The notes under the pieces are model-generated. The model did no database searches and had not been told where the DNA came from. It worked only from the letters and a program-made list of their open reading frames with translations. The translations under genes and the position numbers were made by a program. This document shows, one piece after another, positions 53,650 through 64,000 of a stretch of 64,000 nt of DNA. How positions within the stretch are numbered: position 1 is the stretch's first letter; the number at the start of each line of letters is the position of its first letter. Source of the stretch: Pseudomonas sp. MF4836 (GTDB taxonomy: Bacteria; Pseudomonadota; Gammaproteobacteria; Pseudomonadales; Pseudomonadaceae); assembly GCF_002018875.1 (NCBI RefSeq), contig NZ_MVOL01000001.1:372001-436000 (forward strand), read 5' to 3'.

Positions 53650-54070
53650 GCGCCGCTCCAGGCGGCTTGACCTCCAGTTAATTTGAGGTATTAGAGTGCA
53701 GCCTCGCTGCGTCGGTGAATCCTGCTTGCAGGGTGTTCGGCCGACGTGGGCTGCTCTGGACCCCGGGCGCGTTCTTCCTGTTCAACGGGCAATGGGCATA
53801 ACGCGCAGCCTTGCGCACCCGCAAGCCTGATCGCGCCGGCCTCTCAAGCCCGATCTATACGCCATCTTAATATCCACCCGGGCAATCAGTGCCCGTCCTT
53901 GATACCGCCTCTCTTATGCTTTTGCGCAGGGGAGGTCAGGTCAATCTGTGCCTTGATCATCCCCTTATGGCACCCGGTTTCGGGGGCCATCTTCGAATAA
54001 TGGCTGCGGGTCTTAGGCTGCGAATTCACATCGCCGACGACTCTTTTCGCCTTCATCAAGGGGAGCTGTC
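53650..54070 (+). other. Leader region of the kdp operon with a strong hairpin
   Basis: About 420 bases without a convincing gene before kdpF. A stable hairpin lies at 53967-53990 (ATGGC-CCCG / CGGG-GCCAT, loop GTTT) and a smaller one at about 53881-53896 (GGGCA / TGCCC). A promoter and KdpE site are expected here, but I cannot place them with confidence. Confidence 0.5.
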
Positions 54071-54169
54071 TTGTTAACACTGGAATTCATCTACGGCGCC
54101 AGCGGCGTGTGCGCTGTCGCTCTGTTCGCCTACCTGGGGTACGCCCTGATCCGTGCAGAAAAATTCTGA
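54071..54169 (+). CDS. kdpF: Potassium-transporting ATPase small subunit KdpF
   Basis: A 32-residue single-helix membrane peptide that stabilises the Kdp complex. It starts with TTG (GGGAG five bases upstream), reads LLTLEFIYGASG, then AVALFAYLGYALIRAEKF. The ending YLGYALIRAEKF parallels E. coli KdpF (YLVYALINAEAF). It lies first in the kdp operon, 61 bases before a second tiny ORF. Confidence 0.85.
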   Translation: MLTLEFIYGASGVCAVALFAYLGYALIRAEKF

Positions 54170-54230
54170 TGGCCCGGCCATAGCGTTTTTCATTCGCCCT
54201 GCGGGGCTATCCCAAACAAGGAAACCGGCA

Positions 54231-54314
54231 ATGTACGACCTGACGTTCGTGGGGTTGACCCTGTTGTTTTTTGGCGTGACAGCCTGGGCCATTGGCGCCT
54301 TGGGCAAGATTTGA
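54231..54314 (+). CDS. Small membrane ORF between kdpF and kdpA
   Basis: A 27-residue frame, [20 protein letters not shown] then IGALGKI, with one clear hydrophobic helix. AGGA lies eight bases before the ATG, and the stop is 13 bases before kdpA. Too short for automatic calling. It is not KdpF-like in its ending; it may be a second small Kdp subunit or regulator. Expression is unproven. Confidence 0.6.
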   Translation: MYDLTFVGLTLLFFGVTAWAIGALGKI

Positions 54315-54327
54315 ACGGAGCATCGAC

Positions 54328-56034
54328 ATGTTGAGCACTCTGCTGGAATTTGCGGTGATTCTCGGTCTGATGACCGGGCTTGCCGTGCTGATGGGGAAAT
54401 GGCTGGCCCGGGTGTTCACTGCACCGGGGCATGCCTTGCTGGAGCGCGGGACCTACCGCCTGCTGGGGGTTGATCCGCAGGAGTCCATGGGCTGGGCGCG
54501 TTATGGCTCGGCGCTGCTGCTGTCGAATATGGCGATGATGCTGCTGGGCTACATCCTGCTGCGGGTACAGGGCAGCATGCCCCTCAATCCGCTGGAGCTG
54601 GTGGCGCAGACGCCGGACCTGGCGTTCAACACTGCGGCCTCCTTTATCACCAATACCAACTGGCAGGCCTACTCGGGCGAAACCAGCCTGTCGAACTTCA
54701 GCCAGATGGCGGTGATTACCTTCCTGATGTTTGTCGGGGCGACCTCCGGGGTGGTGGCGGCAGCGGGTTTCATTCGCGGCCTGAGCCGTTCCAACGCCAC
54801 CGGTATCGGCAACTTCTGGGTCGACTTCACCCGCATCCTGTACCGGGTGATGCTGCCGCTGTGCTTTGCCATGGCGCTGGTCTATGTCTGGCAGGGCATG
54901 CCGCAAACCCTGTATTCCCAGGCGCTGGCCACGACGCTTGAGGGCGCGCAACAGCAGTTGATTGTGGGCGCGGTGGCGAGCTTCGAATCGATCAAGCACA
55001 TCGGCACCAACGGCGGCGGTTTCTTCAGCATGAACGCCGCGCACCCCTTCGAAAACCCCACGCCGCTGACCAATGCCTTGCACATACTGAGCATGTTGCT
55101 GATTCCTTCGGCACTGACCTACACCTTCGGCAGCATGCTGTTGCGCCGGCGCCAGGGCTGGGTGTTCTTCGGTACGTTCCTGGTGATGTTCATCGGCTTC
55201 CTGAGCATCGTCTACGTCGCCGAGCAGGGCGGTAATCCGTTGCTGACCCAGGCCGGCGCCGACCAGATGCTGTCGTCGACCCAGAGCGGCGGCAACATGG
55301 AGGGCAAGGAACTGCGCTTCGGCATTGCCGACACCAGTCTGTTTGTCACCACCACCACCGGCGCGACGACCGGCTCGGTGAACGCGATGCACGATTCGCT
55401 GACCCCGATGGGCGGCTTCGTGCCCCTGGCGCAGATGATGCTCAACTGCGTGTTTGGCGGCGACGGCGTGGGCTTTATCAACCTGATCCAGTACGCACTG
55501 CTGACGGTGTTTCTGGTGGGCATGATGATCGGTCGCAGCCCCGAGTTCCTGGGCAAGAAGATCGAGGCCAGGGAAATCAAGCTGGTCATGCTGTCGGTCC
55601 TCGCGCACCCCATCAGCATCCTCGGCTTCACCGCCCTGGCGGCGCTGTGGCCGGACACCCTGAAAAGCCTCAACAACATTGGCCCCCATGGCTTCAGCGA
55701 GGTGCTGTACGCCTACACCTCGGGCACGGCCAACAACGGTTCGGCCTTCGCCGGGCTCAATGCCAACACGCCATTCTTCAACACCACCATTGGCCTGGCG
55801 ATGCTGATCGGACGCTTCTTCACCATGCTGCCGATGCTGGCCGTGGCCGGTTCCCTGGCCCTGAAGAAAAACATCCCGGCCGGTGCCGGCACCATACCGA
55901 CCGCGACGCCGCTGTTCATGGTGCTGGTGGTGTTCGTGGTGTTGGTGGTGGGCGGCCTGACTTTCCTGCCGGCGCTTGCGCTGGGCCCGCTGGTGGAGCA
56001 ATTGCAATTGCTGTTCGGCCAGACGTATCCATAA
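54328..56034 (+). CDS. kdpA: Potassium-transporting ATPase subunit A
   Basis: Channel-like K+-selecting subunit of the KdpFABC pump (568 aa, ten or so helices). Selectivity-filter motifs are visible as [18 protein letters not shown] (residues near 100), [19 protein letters not shown] near 230, [16 protein letters not shown] near 350 and [16 protein letters not shown] near 470. The ATG at 54328 (MLSTLLEF) has GGAG upstream. Followed directly by kdpC rather than the usual kdpB. Confidence 0.97.
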   Translation: MLSTLLEFAVILGLMTGLAVLMGKWLARVFTAPGHALLERGTYRLLGVDPQESMGWARYGSALLLSNMAMMLLGYILLRVQGSMPLNPLELVAQTPDLAFNTAASFITNTNWQAYSGETSLSNFSQMAVITFLMFVGATSGVVAAAGFIRGLSRSNATGIGNFWVDFTRILYRVMLPLCFAMALVYVWQGMPQTLYSQALATTLEGAQQQLIVGAVASFESIKHIGTNGGGFFSMNAAHPFENPTPLTNALHILSMLLIPSALTYTFGSMLLRRRQGWVFFGTFLVMFIGFLSIVYVAEQGGNPLLTQAGADQMLSSTQSGGNMEGKELRFGIADTSLFVTTTTGATTGSVNAMHDSLTPMGGFVPLAQMMLNCVFGGDGVGFINLIQYALLTVFLVGMMIGRSPEFLGKKIEAREIKLVMLSVLAHPISILGFTALAALWPDTLKSLNNIGPHGFSEVLYAYTSGTANNGSAFAGLNANTPFFNTTIGLAMLIGRFFTMLPMLAVAGSLALKKNIPAGAGTIPTATPLFMVLVVFVVLVVGGLTFLPALALGPLVEQLQLLFGQTYP

Positions 56035-56045
56035 GGGGCTGTGTG

Positions 56046-56681
56046 ATGACGACTCAAACTCAAATCAAGACCCAACCTCTGCTCAAAGGGCTGCTGCGCC
56101 CGGTGCTGGTGTCGGCGGGGTTTTTCATGCTGTTGACCGGCCTCGGCTACCCGCTGGCGACCACCCTGGTGGCCAACGTGATGTTTCCCCACCAGGCCCA
56201 GGGCAGCCTGATCGAGCGCGACGGGCTGGTGATCGGCTCGGCGCTGATCGGTCAGCAGTTTTCCCGGCCCGAGTACTTCCAGGGTCGCCCGAGCATGACC
56301 GCCGACCAGCCCTATAACGCCGGCTCCAGCGGCGCGAGCAACCTCGGGCCGACCAGCCAGAAGCTGATGGACCAGGTGGCGCAGCGGGTTCAGGCCTATC
56401 GCCAACTCAATGGCCTGGCGGCGGACAGTCAGGTGCCGGTGGACGCGGTGACGGCGTCGGCCTCGGGCCTGGACCCGCACATCTCCCAGGCCAATGCCCA
56501 GCTTCAGGCGATGCGGGTGGCGCGCCTGCGCCAGCTGCCCGAGGCCGAACTGCTGAAGGTGGTTCAGGCCCATACCGAGCAACGCACCCTGGGCCTGTTG
56601 GGCGAGCCCCGGGTCAATGTGCTGCAACTCAACCTCGCGCTCGATGCCCTGCATCAGCAACCCCTCGCGGCCAGTGAGTAA
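56046..56681 (+). CDS. kdpC: Potassium-transporting ATPase subunit C
   Basis: Single-helix periplasmic subunit (211 aa, slightly longer than the 190 of E. coli). It has the N-terminal helix ([22 protein letters not shown]), then [27 protein letters not shown] and [22 protein letters not shown], the KdpC signature. It lies between kdpA and kdpB, whereas in most bacteria it follows kdpB. Confidence 0.96.
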   Translation: MTTQTQIKTQPLLKGLLRPVLVSAGFFMLLTGLGYPLATTLVANVMFPHQAQGSLIERDGLVIGSALIGQQFSRPEYFQGRPSMTADQPYNAGSSGASNLGPTSQKLMDQVAQRVQAYRQLNGLAADSQVPVDAVTASASGLDPHISQANAQLQAMRVARLRQLPEAELLKVVQAHTEQRTLGLLGEPRVNVLQLNLALDALHQQPLAASE

Positions 56682-56692
56682 GAGAAACAACC

Positions 56693-58759
<2,067 letters not shown>

Positions 58760-58813
58760 AAGGACTGACTGCACGGCGCCGCCCCTGGCGCCGCGCAGTT
58801 CACAAGGAATGCC

Positions 58814-61507
58814 ATGGCTGTCATCGACACCTTTACTGCTGCATCGGATGGACGCCCCGACCCGGACGCGCTGCTGGAAAAACTGCAACAGCAGGAGCAG
58901 GCCGCGCAACAGGGCAAACTGCGTATCTACTTCGGCTCCAATGCCGGGGTCGGCAAGACCTGCGCCATGCTCAGCGCCGCGCGCCACGAACAGAGCCAGG
59001 GCCGGGACGTGGTGGCCGGCGTCGTCGAAACCCACGGCCGGCGCGACACCGCCGAGGGCCTCAAGGGCCTTGAGGTCCTGCCCCGCAGCAGCCTGCTGCA
59101 TCGCGACACCACCCTGAGCGAGTTCGACCTGGATGCCGCCCTCGAGCGTCATCCTTCGGTATTGCTGGTGGACGAGCTGGCCCACAGCAACATCCCCGGC
59201 TCCCGCCACCCCAAGCGCTGGCAGGATGTGGAAGAACTGCTGCGTGCCGGGATCGACGTGTGGACCACGCTTAACGTCCAGCACCTGGAGAGCCTCAACG
59301 ACATCATCAGCGGGATCATCGGCATTCGCGTGCGCGAGACGGTGCCCGACCATGTGTTCGACAACGCCCATGAGGTGCTGGTGATCGACCTGCCGCCTGA
59401 CGACCTGCTGCGTCGGCTCAAGGACGGCAAGGTCTACCAGGCGCCCCAGGCTGAGCGCGCTTCGCGCAATTTTTTTCGCAAGGGCAACCTGTTGGCCCTG
59501 CGCGAACTGACCCTGCGCCGCACCGCCGACCGGGTCGATGCGCAAATGCGCGACTACCGCCGTGAGCGCTCGATCATCACCCTGTGGCCGGCGCGCGAGC
59601 GCTTGCTGGTGGGCGTGGCCGGGCACCCGTCCGACGAGCGCCTGGTGCGCGAGGCGGCGCGCCTGGCGCAAAAGCTCGAGGCGGACTGGCTCGTGGTGCA
59701 TGTCAGCGGTCCGCAGCGCCGGGGCCAGGCGGCCAACCGCTACGCCAGCGCCATGAAGAGCCTGGCCCTGGCCGCCGAATTTGGCGGCGATACCCTGACC
59801 CTGAGCGGCATGGACGTCGCCGAAACCCTAGTGGCCTGCGCCCGCGAGCACAATGCCAACCGCCTGGTGCTGGGCCATTGCCCGCGCAAGGTCTGGCAGT
59901 TCTGGCAGCCGTCGGTCAGCGATCACATCAGCCGCCACCACCCGCACATCGATCAGATGGTCATGGCCCACGGCCCGATGCCGCGGACGGCGGCGCCGGT
60001 GGCCAAGGCCGAGGGCGGATTGCCGCCGAGCCGGCTCCCGGCCTATCTGTGGGCCAGCCTCGCCTGTTTTGGCGCGACCGCCCTGGCGGCGCTGCTGCTG
60101 CAAGTGTTCGACCTGGCCAACGTGGTGATGCTGTTCCTGCTCACCGTGGTCCTGGTTGCCCTGCGCTACGGACGTGGCCCCGGGGTATGGGCGGCGATGC
60201 TGGCTGTGCTGTGTTTCGACTTTTTTTTCGTCCAGCCCCGCTGGTCATTCACCGTCAACGACACCCAGTACTTTTTCACCTTCGCCCTGATGCTGGGCAT
60301 CGCCCTGATCACCGGGCAGCTCACCGCACGCCTGCGCTTCGAGGCCCGCAGCGCCGCCGCCCGGGAACGCCGGGCAACGTCCCTGGCGCGGCTGGCGCGG
60401 GACTTGTCGGCGGCGCTGACGGTGGAGCAGATCAGCGAGGTGGCCTTGCGCACCTTCAGTGGCGTGTTCGACGCACGGGTCGGCCTGGCCCTGCCGGACC
60501 TGGCGGGCAGCGTGCACGGCGTCGGCAGCGGGGCCTTTGCCCTGGATGAAAGCATTGCGCAATGGGCCTATGACCATGACCAGCCTGCGGGCCAGGGCAC
60601 CGACACCCTGGCCGCCGCCAAGGGCCGCTACCTGCCGCTCAAGGCACCGATGCGGGTGCGCGGCGTGCTGGTCCTGGAGCTGGCTGAAGCCGAGCGCCTG
60701 GCTGATCCCCAGGAGCAGGGCTTGCTGGAGGCCTGCATGAGCCAGTTGGCAATCGCCCTGGAGCGGGTGCATTACGTCGAGGTGGCGCAGAGCACCCTGG
60801 TGCAGATGGAGGGCGAACGCATGCGCAACACCTTGCTCGCCGCCATCTCCCACGACCTGCGCACCCCGCTGACCACCATCATCGGCGCGGCGGACGCCGC
60901 TGGCCCCCATGCGCCACCGGGTCCGTTGCAGGACCTGCTGGGCGGCATCCACGAGCAGGCCAGCTCCATGCAGCGCCTGATCGAAAACCTGCTGGACATG
61001 GCGCGCATGCAAGAGGGCGGGGTGCGCCTGAATCGGCAGTGGCATTCCCTGGAGGAAATCGTCGGCAGCGCCCTGCGCCAACTGCGCGAGCCCCTGGCCC
61101 GGCACGTGGTGCGCACAGCCATGGCGCCCGAGTTGCCGTTGGTGGAGGTCGACGCCCTGTTGCTCGAACGGGTGCTGGTCAACTTGCTGGATAACGCCGC
61201 CAAGTACACGCCCGCCGGCACCTTGATTCAGGTCAAGGCCCGGGAGGAGCAGCACAGTATCGTCCTGCAGGTCAGCGATGCCGGGCCGGGCTGCCCCGAT
61301 GGCAGCTCGCTGCACAGCCTGTTCGAACCCTTCACCCGCGGCCGGCAGGAATCTTCGGTGGCCGGTATCGGCCTGGGGCTGGCCTTGAGCCGGCGCATTA
61401 TCGAAGCCCACGGCGGCCGCATCGAGGCCCAGCCTCACGCGGGCCCGGGCATCAGCTTCATCATCACCTTACCCGCGGGGCAGCCGCCCTCCATGGAATC
61501 CCTATGA
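58814..61507 (+). CDS. kdpD: Osmosensitive K+ channel histidine kinase KdpD
   Basis: Sensor kinase of 897 residues. In order: the KdpD N-terminal domain with a P-loop (IYFGSNAGVGKTCAML) and LVDELAHSNIPGSRHPKR; a universal-stress-like domain (LLVGVAGHPSDERLVREAARLA); four membrane helices near 405-500; a GAF-like domain; the phospho-acceptor region AAISHDLRTPLTTI near 680; and an ATPase domain (LDNAAKYTPAG, GIGLGLALSRRIIEAHGG). Ends four bases inside kdpE (ATGA). It senses low K+ or turgor and phosphorylates KdpE. Confidence 0.97.
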   Translation: MAVIDTFTAASDGRPDPDALLEKLQQQEQAAQQGKLRIYFGSNAGVGKTCAMLSAARHEQSQGRDVVAGVVETHGRRDTAEGLKGLEVLPRSSLLHRDTTLSEFDLDAALERHPSVLLVDELAHSNIPGSRHPKRWQDVEELLRAGIDVWTTLNVQHLESLNDIISGIIGIRVRETVPDHVFDNAHEVLVIDLPPDDLLRRLKDGKVYQAPQAERASRNFFRKGNLLALRELTLRRTADRVDAQMRDYRRERSIITLWPARERLLVGVAGHPSDERLVREAARLAQKLEADWLVVHVSGPQRRGQAANRYASAMKSLALAAEFGGDTLTLSGMDVAETLVACAREHNANRLVLGHCPRKVWQFWQPSVSDHISRHHPHIDQMVMAHGPMPRTAAPVAKAEGGLPPSRLPAYLWASLACFGATALAALLLQVFDLANVVMLFLLTVVLVALRYGRGPGVWAAMLAVLCFDFFFVQPRWSFTVNDTQYFFTFALMLGIALITGQLTARLRFEARSAAARERRATSLARLARDLSAALTVEQISEVALRTFSGVFDARVGLALPDLAGSVHGVGSGAFALDESIAQWAYDHDQPAGQGTDTLAAAKGRYLPLKAPMRVRGVLVLELAEAERLADPQEQGLLEACMSQLAIALERVHYVEVAQSTLVQMEGERMRNTLLAAISHDLRTPLTTIIGAADAAGPHAPPGPLQDLLGGIHEQASSMQRLIENLLDMARMQEGGVRLNRQWHSLEEIVGSALRQLREPLARHVVRTAMAPELPLVEVDALLLERVLVNLLDNAAKYTPAGTLIQVKAREEQHSIVLQVSDAGPGCPDGSSLHSLFEPFTRGRQESSVAGIGLGLALSRRIIEAHGGRIEAQPHAGPGISFIITLPAGQPPSMESL

Positions 61508-62196
61508 CCAGTGCGCGCATCCTTATCGTCGAAGACGAGGCCAATATTCGCCGTTTTGTCGGCATCGCCTTGCAGGATGAGGGCTTTCAAGTGTTCGAGG
61601 CCGACAGCGTGAAACGCGCGCTGATCCACGCTGCCAGCCGCCAGCCGGACCTGGTGATCGTCGACCTGGGCCTGCCGGACGGTGATGGCAAACAGCTGAT
61701 CACCGAACTGCGGGGCTGGCTGGCAGTGCCGATCCTGGTGCTGTCGGCCCGAGACCGCGAGGACGAGAAAGTGGCGGCGCTGGATGCCGGCGCCGACGAC
61801 TACCTGGTCAAGCCCTTCGGTGTGCCGGAACTCCTGGCGCGGATCCGCGCCCAACTGCGACGCCATGTGCAAGCCAGTACCACGGCCGCCACCAGCAAGG
61901 TGGCCTTCGGCAGCATCGAGGTCGACCTGGCCACCCACGAGGTGCGCCGCGAGGGCGCGCCGGTGCATTTGACGCCCATTGAATACCGCCTGCTCTGCGC
62001 CCTGATTCGCGGCCAGAGCCGAGTCCTGACCCATCGCCAATTGCTCCTGGAAGTGTGGGGCCTGGACTATGTGGAGCGCTTTCACTACCTGCGCGTGCAC
62101 ATGGCCCACCTGCGCCAGAAACTCGAAGCCGACCCGGCCCAGCCGGCGCACTTCATTACCGAGTTGCAGGTGGGGTATCGGCTGATGGGGCTGTAG
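61504..62196 (+). CDS. kdpE: Response regulator KdpE
   Basis: OmpR-type activator of the kdp operon (230 aa). The receiver has acidic residues in IVEDEANIRRF, phospho-acceptor Asp in VIVDLGLPDGDG near 52, and Lys in DYLVKPFG; the C-terminal winged helix reads HLTPIEYRLLCALIRGQSRVL, then LLLEVWGLDYVERFHYLRVHMAHLR. Its start overlaps the kdpD stop. Last gene of the operon; a GC hairpin at about 62210-62233 follows. Confidence 0.96.
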   Translation: MTSARILIVEDEANIRRFVGIALQDEGFQVFEADSVKRALIHAASRQPDLVIVDLGLPDGDGKQLITELRGWLAVPILVLSARDREDEKVAALDAGADDYLVKPFGVPELLARIRAQLRRHVQASTTAATSKVAFGSIEVDLATHEVRREGAPVHLTPIEYRLLCALIRGQSRVLTHRQLLLEVWGLDYVERFHYLRVHMAHLRQKLEADPAQPAHFITELQVGYRLMGL

Positions 62197-62553
62197 CGGT
62201 CAATCGCAGCCCCTGTGCGCAAGGTGCAGGGGGCCGAGTGCCAGGGGCGGTCAGCCAATACCGTTGCTGCCTGGGGTTGATCAAGGGTCTGGAGACTGAA
62301 AACGTTTCACCTGAATGGGGGACGGGTTTCATTGGACCTCTCCACTGAGAACTCCCAGGGTGGGCACGCCTGTTGGGTGGCGCAGCGAGCTATATAACCC
62401 TCGGGTGAAAGCGATAAGTTACTGCTGTATCACTGGCCCATGACTTGAACTGCAACATGACTCGGCAGGCACTTATAGCGGGAAGGATAGAAATAAGAAT
62501 TTTCTTATTTTCTTGGGAGGGTGCTGCGCGTAGGATCAAAAAAGTTTCGCAAG
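62197..62553. other. Spacer between kdpE and the EAL-domain gene
   Basis: About 350 bases with no convincing gene. A hairpin (GCCCCTG / CAGGGGGC) at about 62210-62233 may terminate the kdp operon but lacks a T-run. From roughly 62380 onward the DNA becomes AT-richer, including the region just before the EAL gene with TTGGGAGG at 62513. Confidence 0.45.
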
Positions 62554-63804
62554 ATGACCTCATGTAACGTGAAAACGCTAACAGTAATACTCTTTTGTTC
62601 GAGTACCTCAAGATCCAGTTCGTTAGTTTGTAAGTTAGAGGCCGCTGGCGTCGAACACATCCATGTTGTCGGTGGTGTCGAGGCCGCAGCGCTGCCTCCG
62701 GCGGAAGAGAAAATAGATTTGGTGGTGTGCGATTCTTTTAAAACCCTAAGCGAGTTTGGGGTATTCAAGGCGTTGTGCGAACGGCTTTCTTTTTTTTCGA
62801 TTGTCATGTCTGAGAGTCTGGGGGGAGGGCTGAAGTGGGGCGTTCAAAGTTTGCAGGTCAAGTCAAAAAAGTACAATGCCTGCTTTTATGAGTTGACGGA
62901 AGGTGGGGCAGGGTTCGACAGCCTGGTTAGAAAGGCCCTGGCGGTAAAGAAAATAGTCATTGATCATTGTGGCTCCAACAGGCGTTTGGCGGGGCAGGGT
63001 GATGGGCTTCATGAGTCGCAGTTGTCCGAAGATATAACTAACCAGGCGCTCAAGGCCAAGCAGATACAGCCTTACTTTCAACCGCGGCTATGTATGGGGA
63101 CAGGGTCTATAGTCGGCATGCAAGTAGTGGCGCAGTGGCTGCACCCTGAATATGGCGCGGGGGTGTTGGAAAAGTTTGGTGGAATGGTTACTTGTCCTGT
63201 TCTGCAGAGAGAAATTTTTTACTGCGTGTTGAACCCTGCTCTCAGGCTGCACAGGTATCTGGGCAGTATTGGCGAGTCGTTAACATTCTCCTATAGCCTT
63301 GATTGGGGGCTGTTGGGCGACAAGCAGTTTGGCGAAGAACTGGTTAAAGTCATCAAGGCCGCGGGTGTGCCGCTTAAACATGTATTTCTTGATGTGGCTT
63401 GGGCAGAAACCAATCTTATGAGCCTGGACTGCATTGAAAATATCACCGTGTTGGTGAGTGCTGGAATATGCCTGTGCCTGTGTCGATATGATGTCCGGTG
63501 TTCGCTGATCAAGATCCTGGCTGACATTCCGTTCACGCAGATAAAGATCTGCTCAAGTTTGTTGAAACCTTCGTTCTCTATTAACAACGATCAGATTATT
63601 AAAAGCGTGTCATTGCTGGCCAAGTCTGTCAGCGCCAAGGTGGTCATCGACGGAGTCGAGACGCAGAACGCGCTCCCGTACTTGAAAGACTTGGGCGTCG
63701 ATTTGGCTCAAGGAGATTTTTTCTATTCGCCCAAGCCTGCTGCTGAACTCCTTGCGCTCATGCTGGAGCGCAAATCCATAAAAACCCTTAAGCCAAGTGT
63801 ATAA
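62554..63804 (+). CDS. Degenerate EAL-domain protein with receiver-like N-terminus
   Basis: A protein of about 416 residues. Residues up to about 110 look like a receiver fold (DLVVCDSFKTL with an Asp, IVMSESLGG). From about 165 an EAL-type domain follows: PYFQPRLCMGTGSIVGMQVVAQW, ending DLAQGDFFYSPKPAAELLALML. The EAL triplet itself is VVA, the lysine/aspartate motifs are replaced (CRYDVRCSL, QIKICSSL), and DGVETQNALPYLKDLG keeps only the late Glu, so c-di-GMP hydrolysis is unlikely; it may bind a partner or c-di-GMP. A GTG at 62521 with GGGAGG right before it is an alternative start. Codon use is visibly more AT-rich than the neighbours, a sign of transfer. Confidence 0.8.
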   Translation: MTSCNVKTLTVILFCSSTSRSSSLVCKLEAAGVEHIHVVGGVEAAALPPAEEKIDLVVCDSFKTLSEFGVFKALCERLSFFSIVMSESLGGGLKWGVQSLQVKSKKYNACFYELTEGGAGFDSLVRKALAVKKIVIDHCGSNRRLAGQGDGLHESQLSEDITNQALKAKQIQPYFQPRLCMGTGSIVGMQVVAQWLHPEYGAGVLEKFGGMVTCPVLQREIFYCVLNPALRLHRYLGSIGESLTFSYSLDWGLLGDKQFGEELVKVIKAAGVPLKHVFLDVAWAETNLMSLDCIENITVLVSAGICLCLCRYDVRCSLIKILADIPFTQIKICSSLLKPSFSINNDQIIKSVSLLAKSVSAKVVIDGVETQNALPYLKDLGVDLAQGDFFYSPKPAAELLALMLERKSIKTLKPSV

Positions 63805-64000
63805 GCGCTTCTGGCTGTCTTTAGTGTGGTTGTCTTTACGGCCTGCGACTGCCTTGTCACACAAGGAATGAACATTCACTCCTATTAAATAAGCGCCAGC
63901 CTTGATGGCGGAAATGCGCTGTCGCGAGCAAAAACCAGCGACCCTGGAAAGCGCCGATTGTTTGGTAATTGTTTATCTTTTCATCCGTTCCAATGAGATG

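Noticed and set aside
53889-54077. 62-codon frame running into kdpF
   Set aside because: No ribosome site, crosses the leader hairpin and has no conserved features; treated as leader sequence.
54190-56007. 605-codon minus-strand frame opposite kdpA
   Set aside because: His/Gln/Gly-rich antisense frame to an unmistakable kdpA.

Overview
The window is chromosomal DNA of a high-GC fluorescent Pseudomonas (P. fluorescens / P. protegens group). The evidence is the gacA-uvrC-pgsA-tRNA-Gly block typical of the genus, Pseudomonas-style promoters and REP-like repeats, and a thioquinolobactin (qbs) siderophore locus of the kind described in P. fluorescens ATCC 17400. I see no insertion sequence, CRISPR array or prophage.

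Layout. 1-4.9 kb (mostly minus strand): microcin C/oligopeptide ABC importer genes (yejB partial, yejA), ppiC, and an AroG-type DAHP synthase preceded by an unannotated attenuator with two aromatic-rich leader peptides. 5-6.5 kb: a nitrilase relic, a GNAT acetyltransferase and a divergent pair of small HTH regulators. 6.6-9.8 kb: gacA, uvrC, pgsA, tRNA-Gly. 9.9-13.5 kb: a CynX-type transporter, an MDR oxidoreductase and a PchR-like AraC regulator. 13.6-17.6 kb: a large DUF4132-type protein with a small upstream partner that looks ubiquitin-like and ends in Gly-Gly, plus an unknown gene. 17.6-23.2 kb: two FAD dehydrogenases, a NIPSNAP protein and a variant shikimate dehydrogenase, with a divergent IclR regulator; this looks catabolic. 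23.6-30 kb: aspartate-type aminotransferase, a Glt-type amino-acid ABC importer, an Lrp regulator and a class V PLP enzyme.

30.2-49.9 kb is the siderophore locus. qbsBCDEFGH (minus) and qbsIJKLMN (plus) diverge from a Fur-box region; qbsO (minus) and qbsA (plus) diverge from a second. Tryptophan goes to N-formylkynurenine (QbsF), kynurenine (QbsH), 3-hydroxykynurenine (QbsG) and xanthurenate (QbsB), followed by O-methylation and adenylation (QbsJ/QbsL) and sulfur delivery from the thiocarboxylated carrier QbsE, which QbsD trims and QbsC activates. QbsI, QbsO and the MFS proteins move the siderophore. A shared 14-base element beside both Fur boxes is a candidate QbsA binding site.

50-53.6 kb: a DJ-1/PfpI protein, a histidine phosphatase and a divergent NAD-epimerase/LysR pair. 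53.7-62.2 kb: a high-affinity potassium operon in the unusual order kdpF-(small ORF)-kdpA-kdpC-kdpB-kdpD-kdpE. 62.5-63.8 kb: an AT-richer gene for a degenerate EAL-domain protein.

The most unusual items are the ubiquitin-like/DUF4132 gene pair, the DAHP synthase leader with tandem aromatic peptides, the putative QbsA box, and the permuted kdp operon with an extra small membrane ORF.
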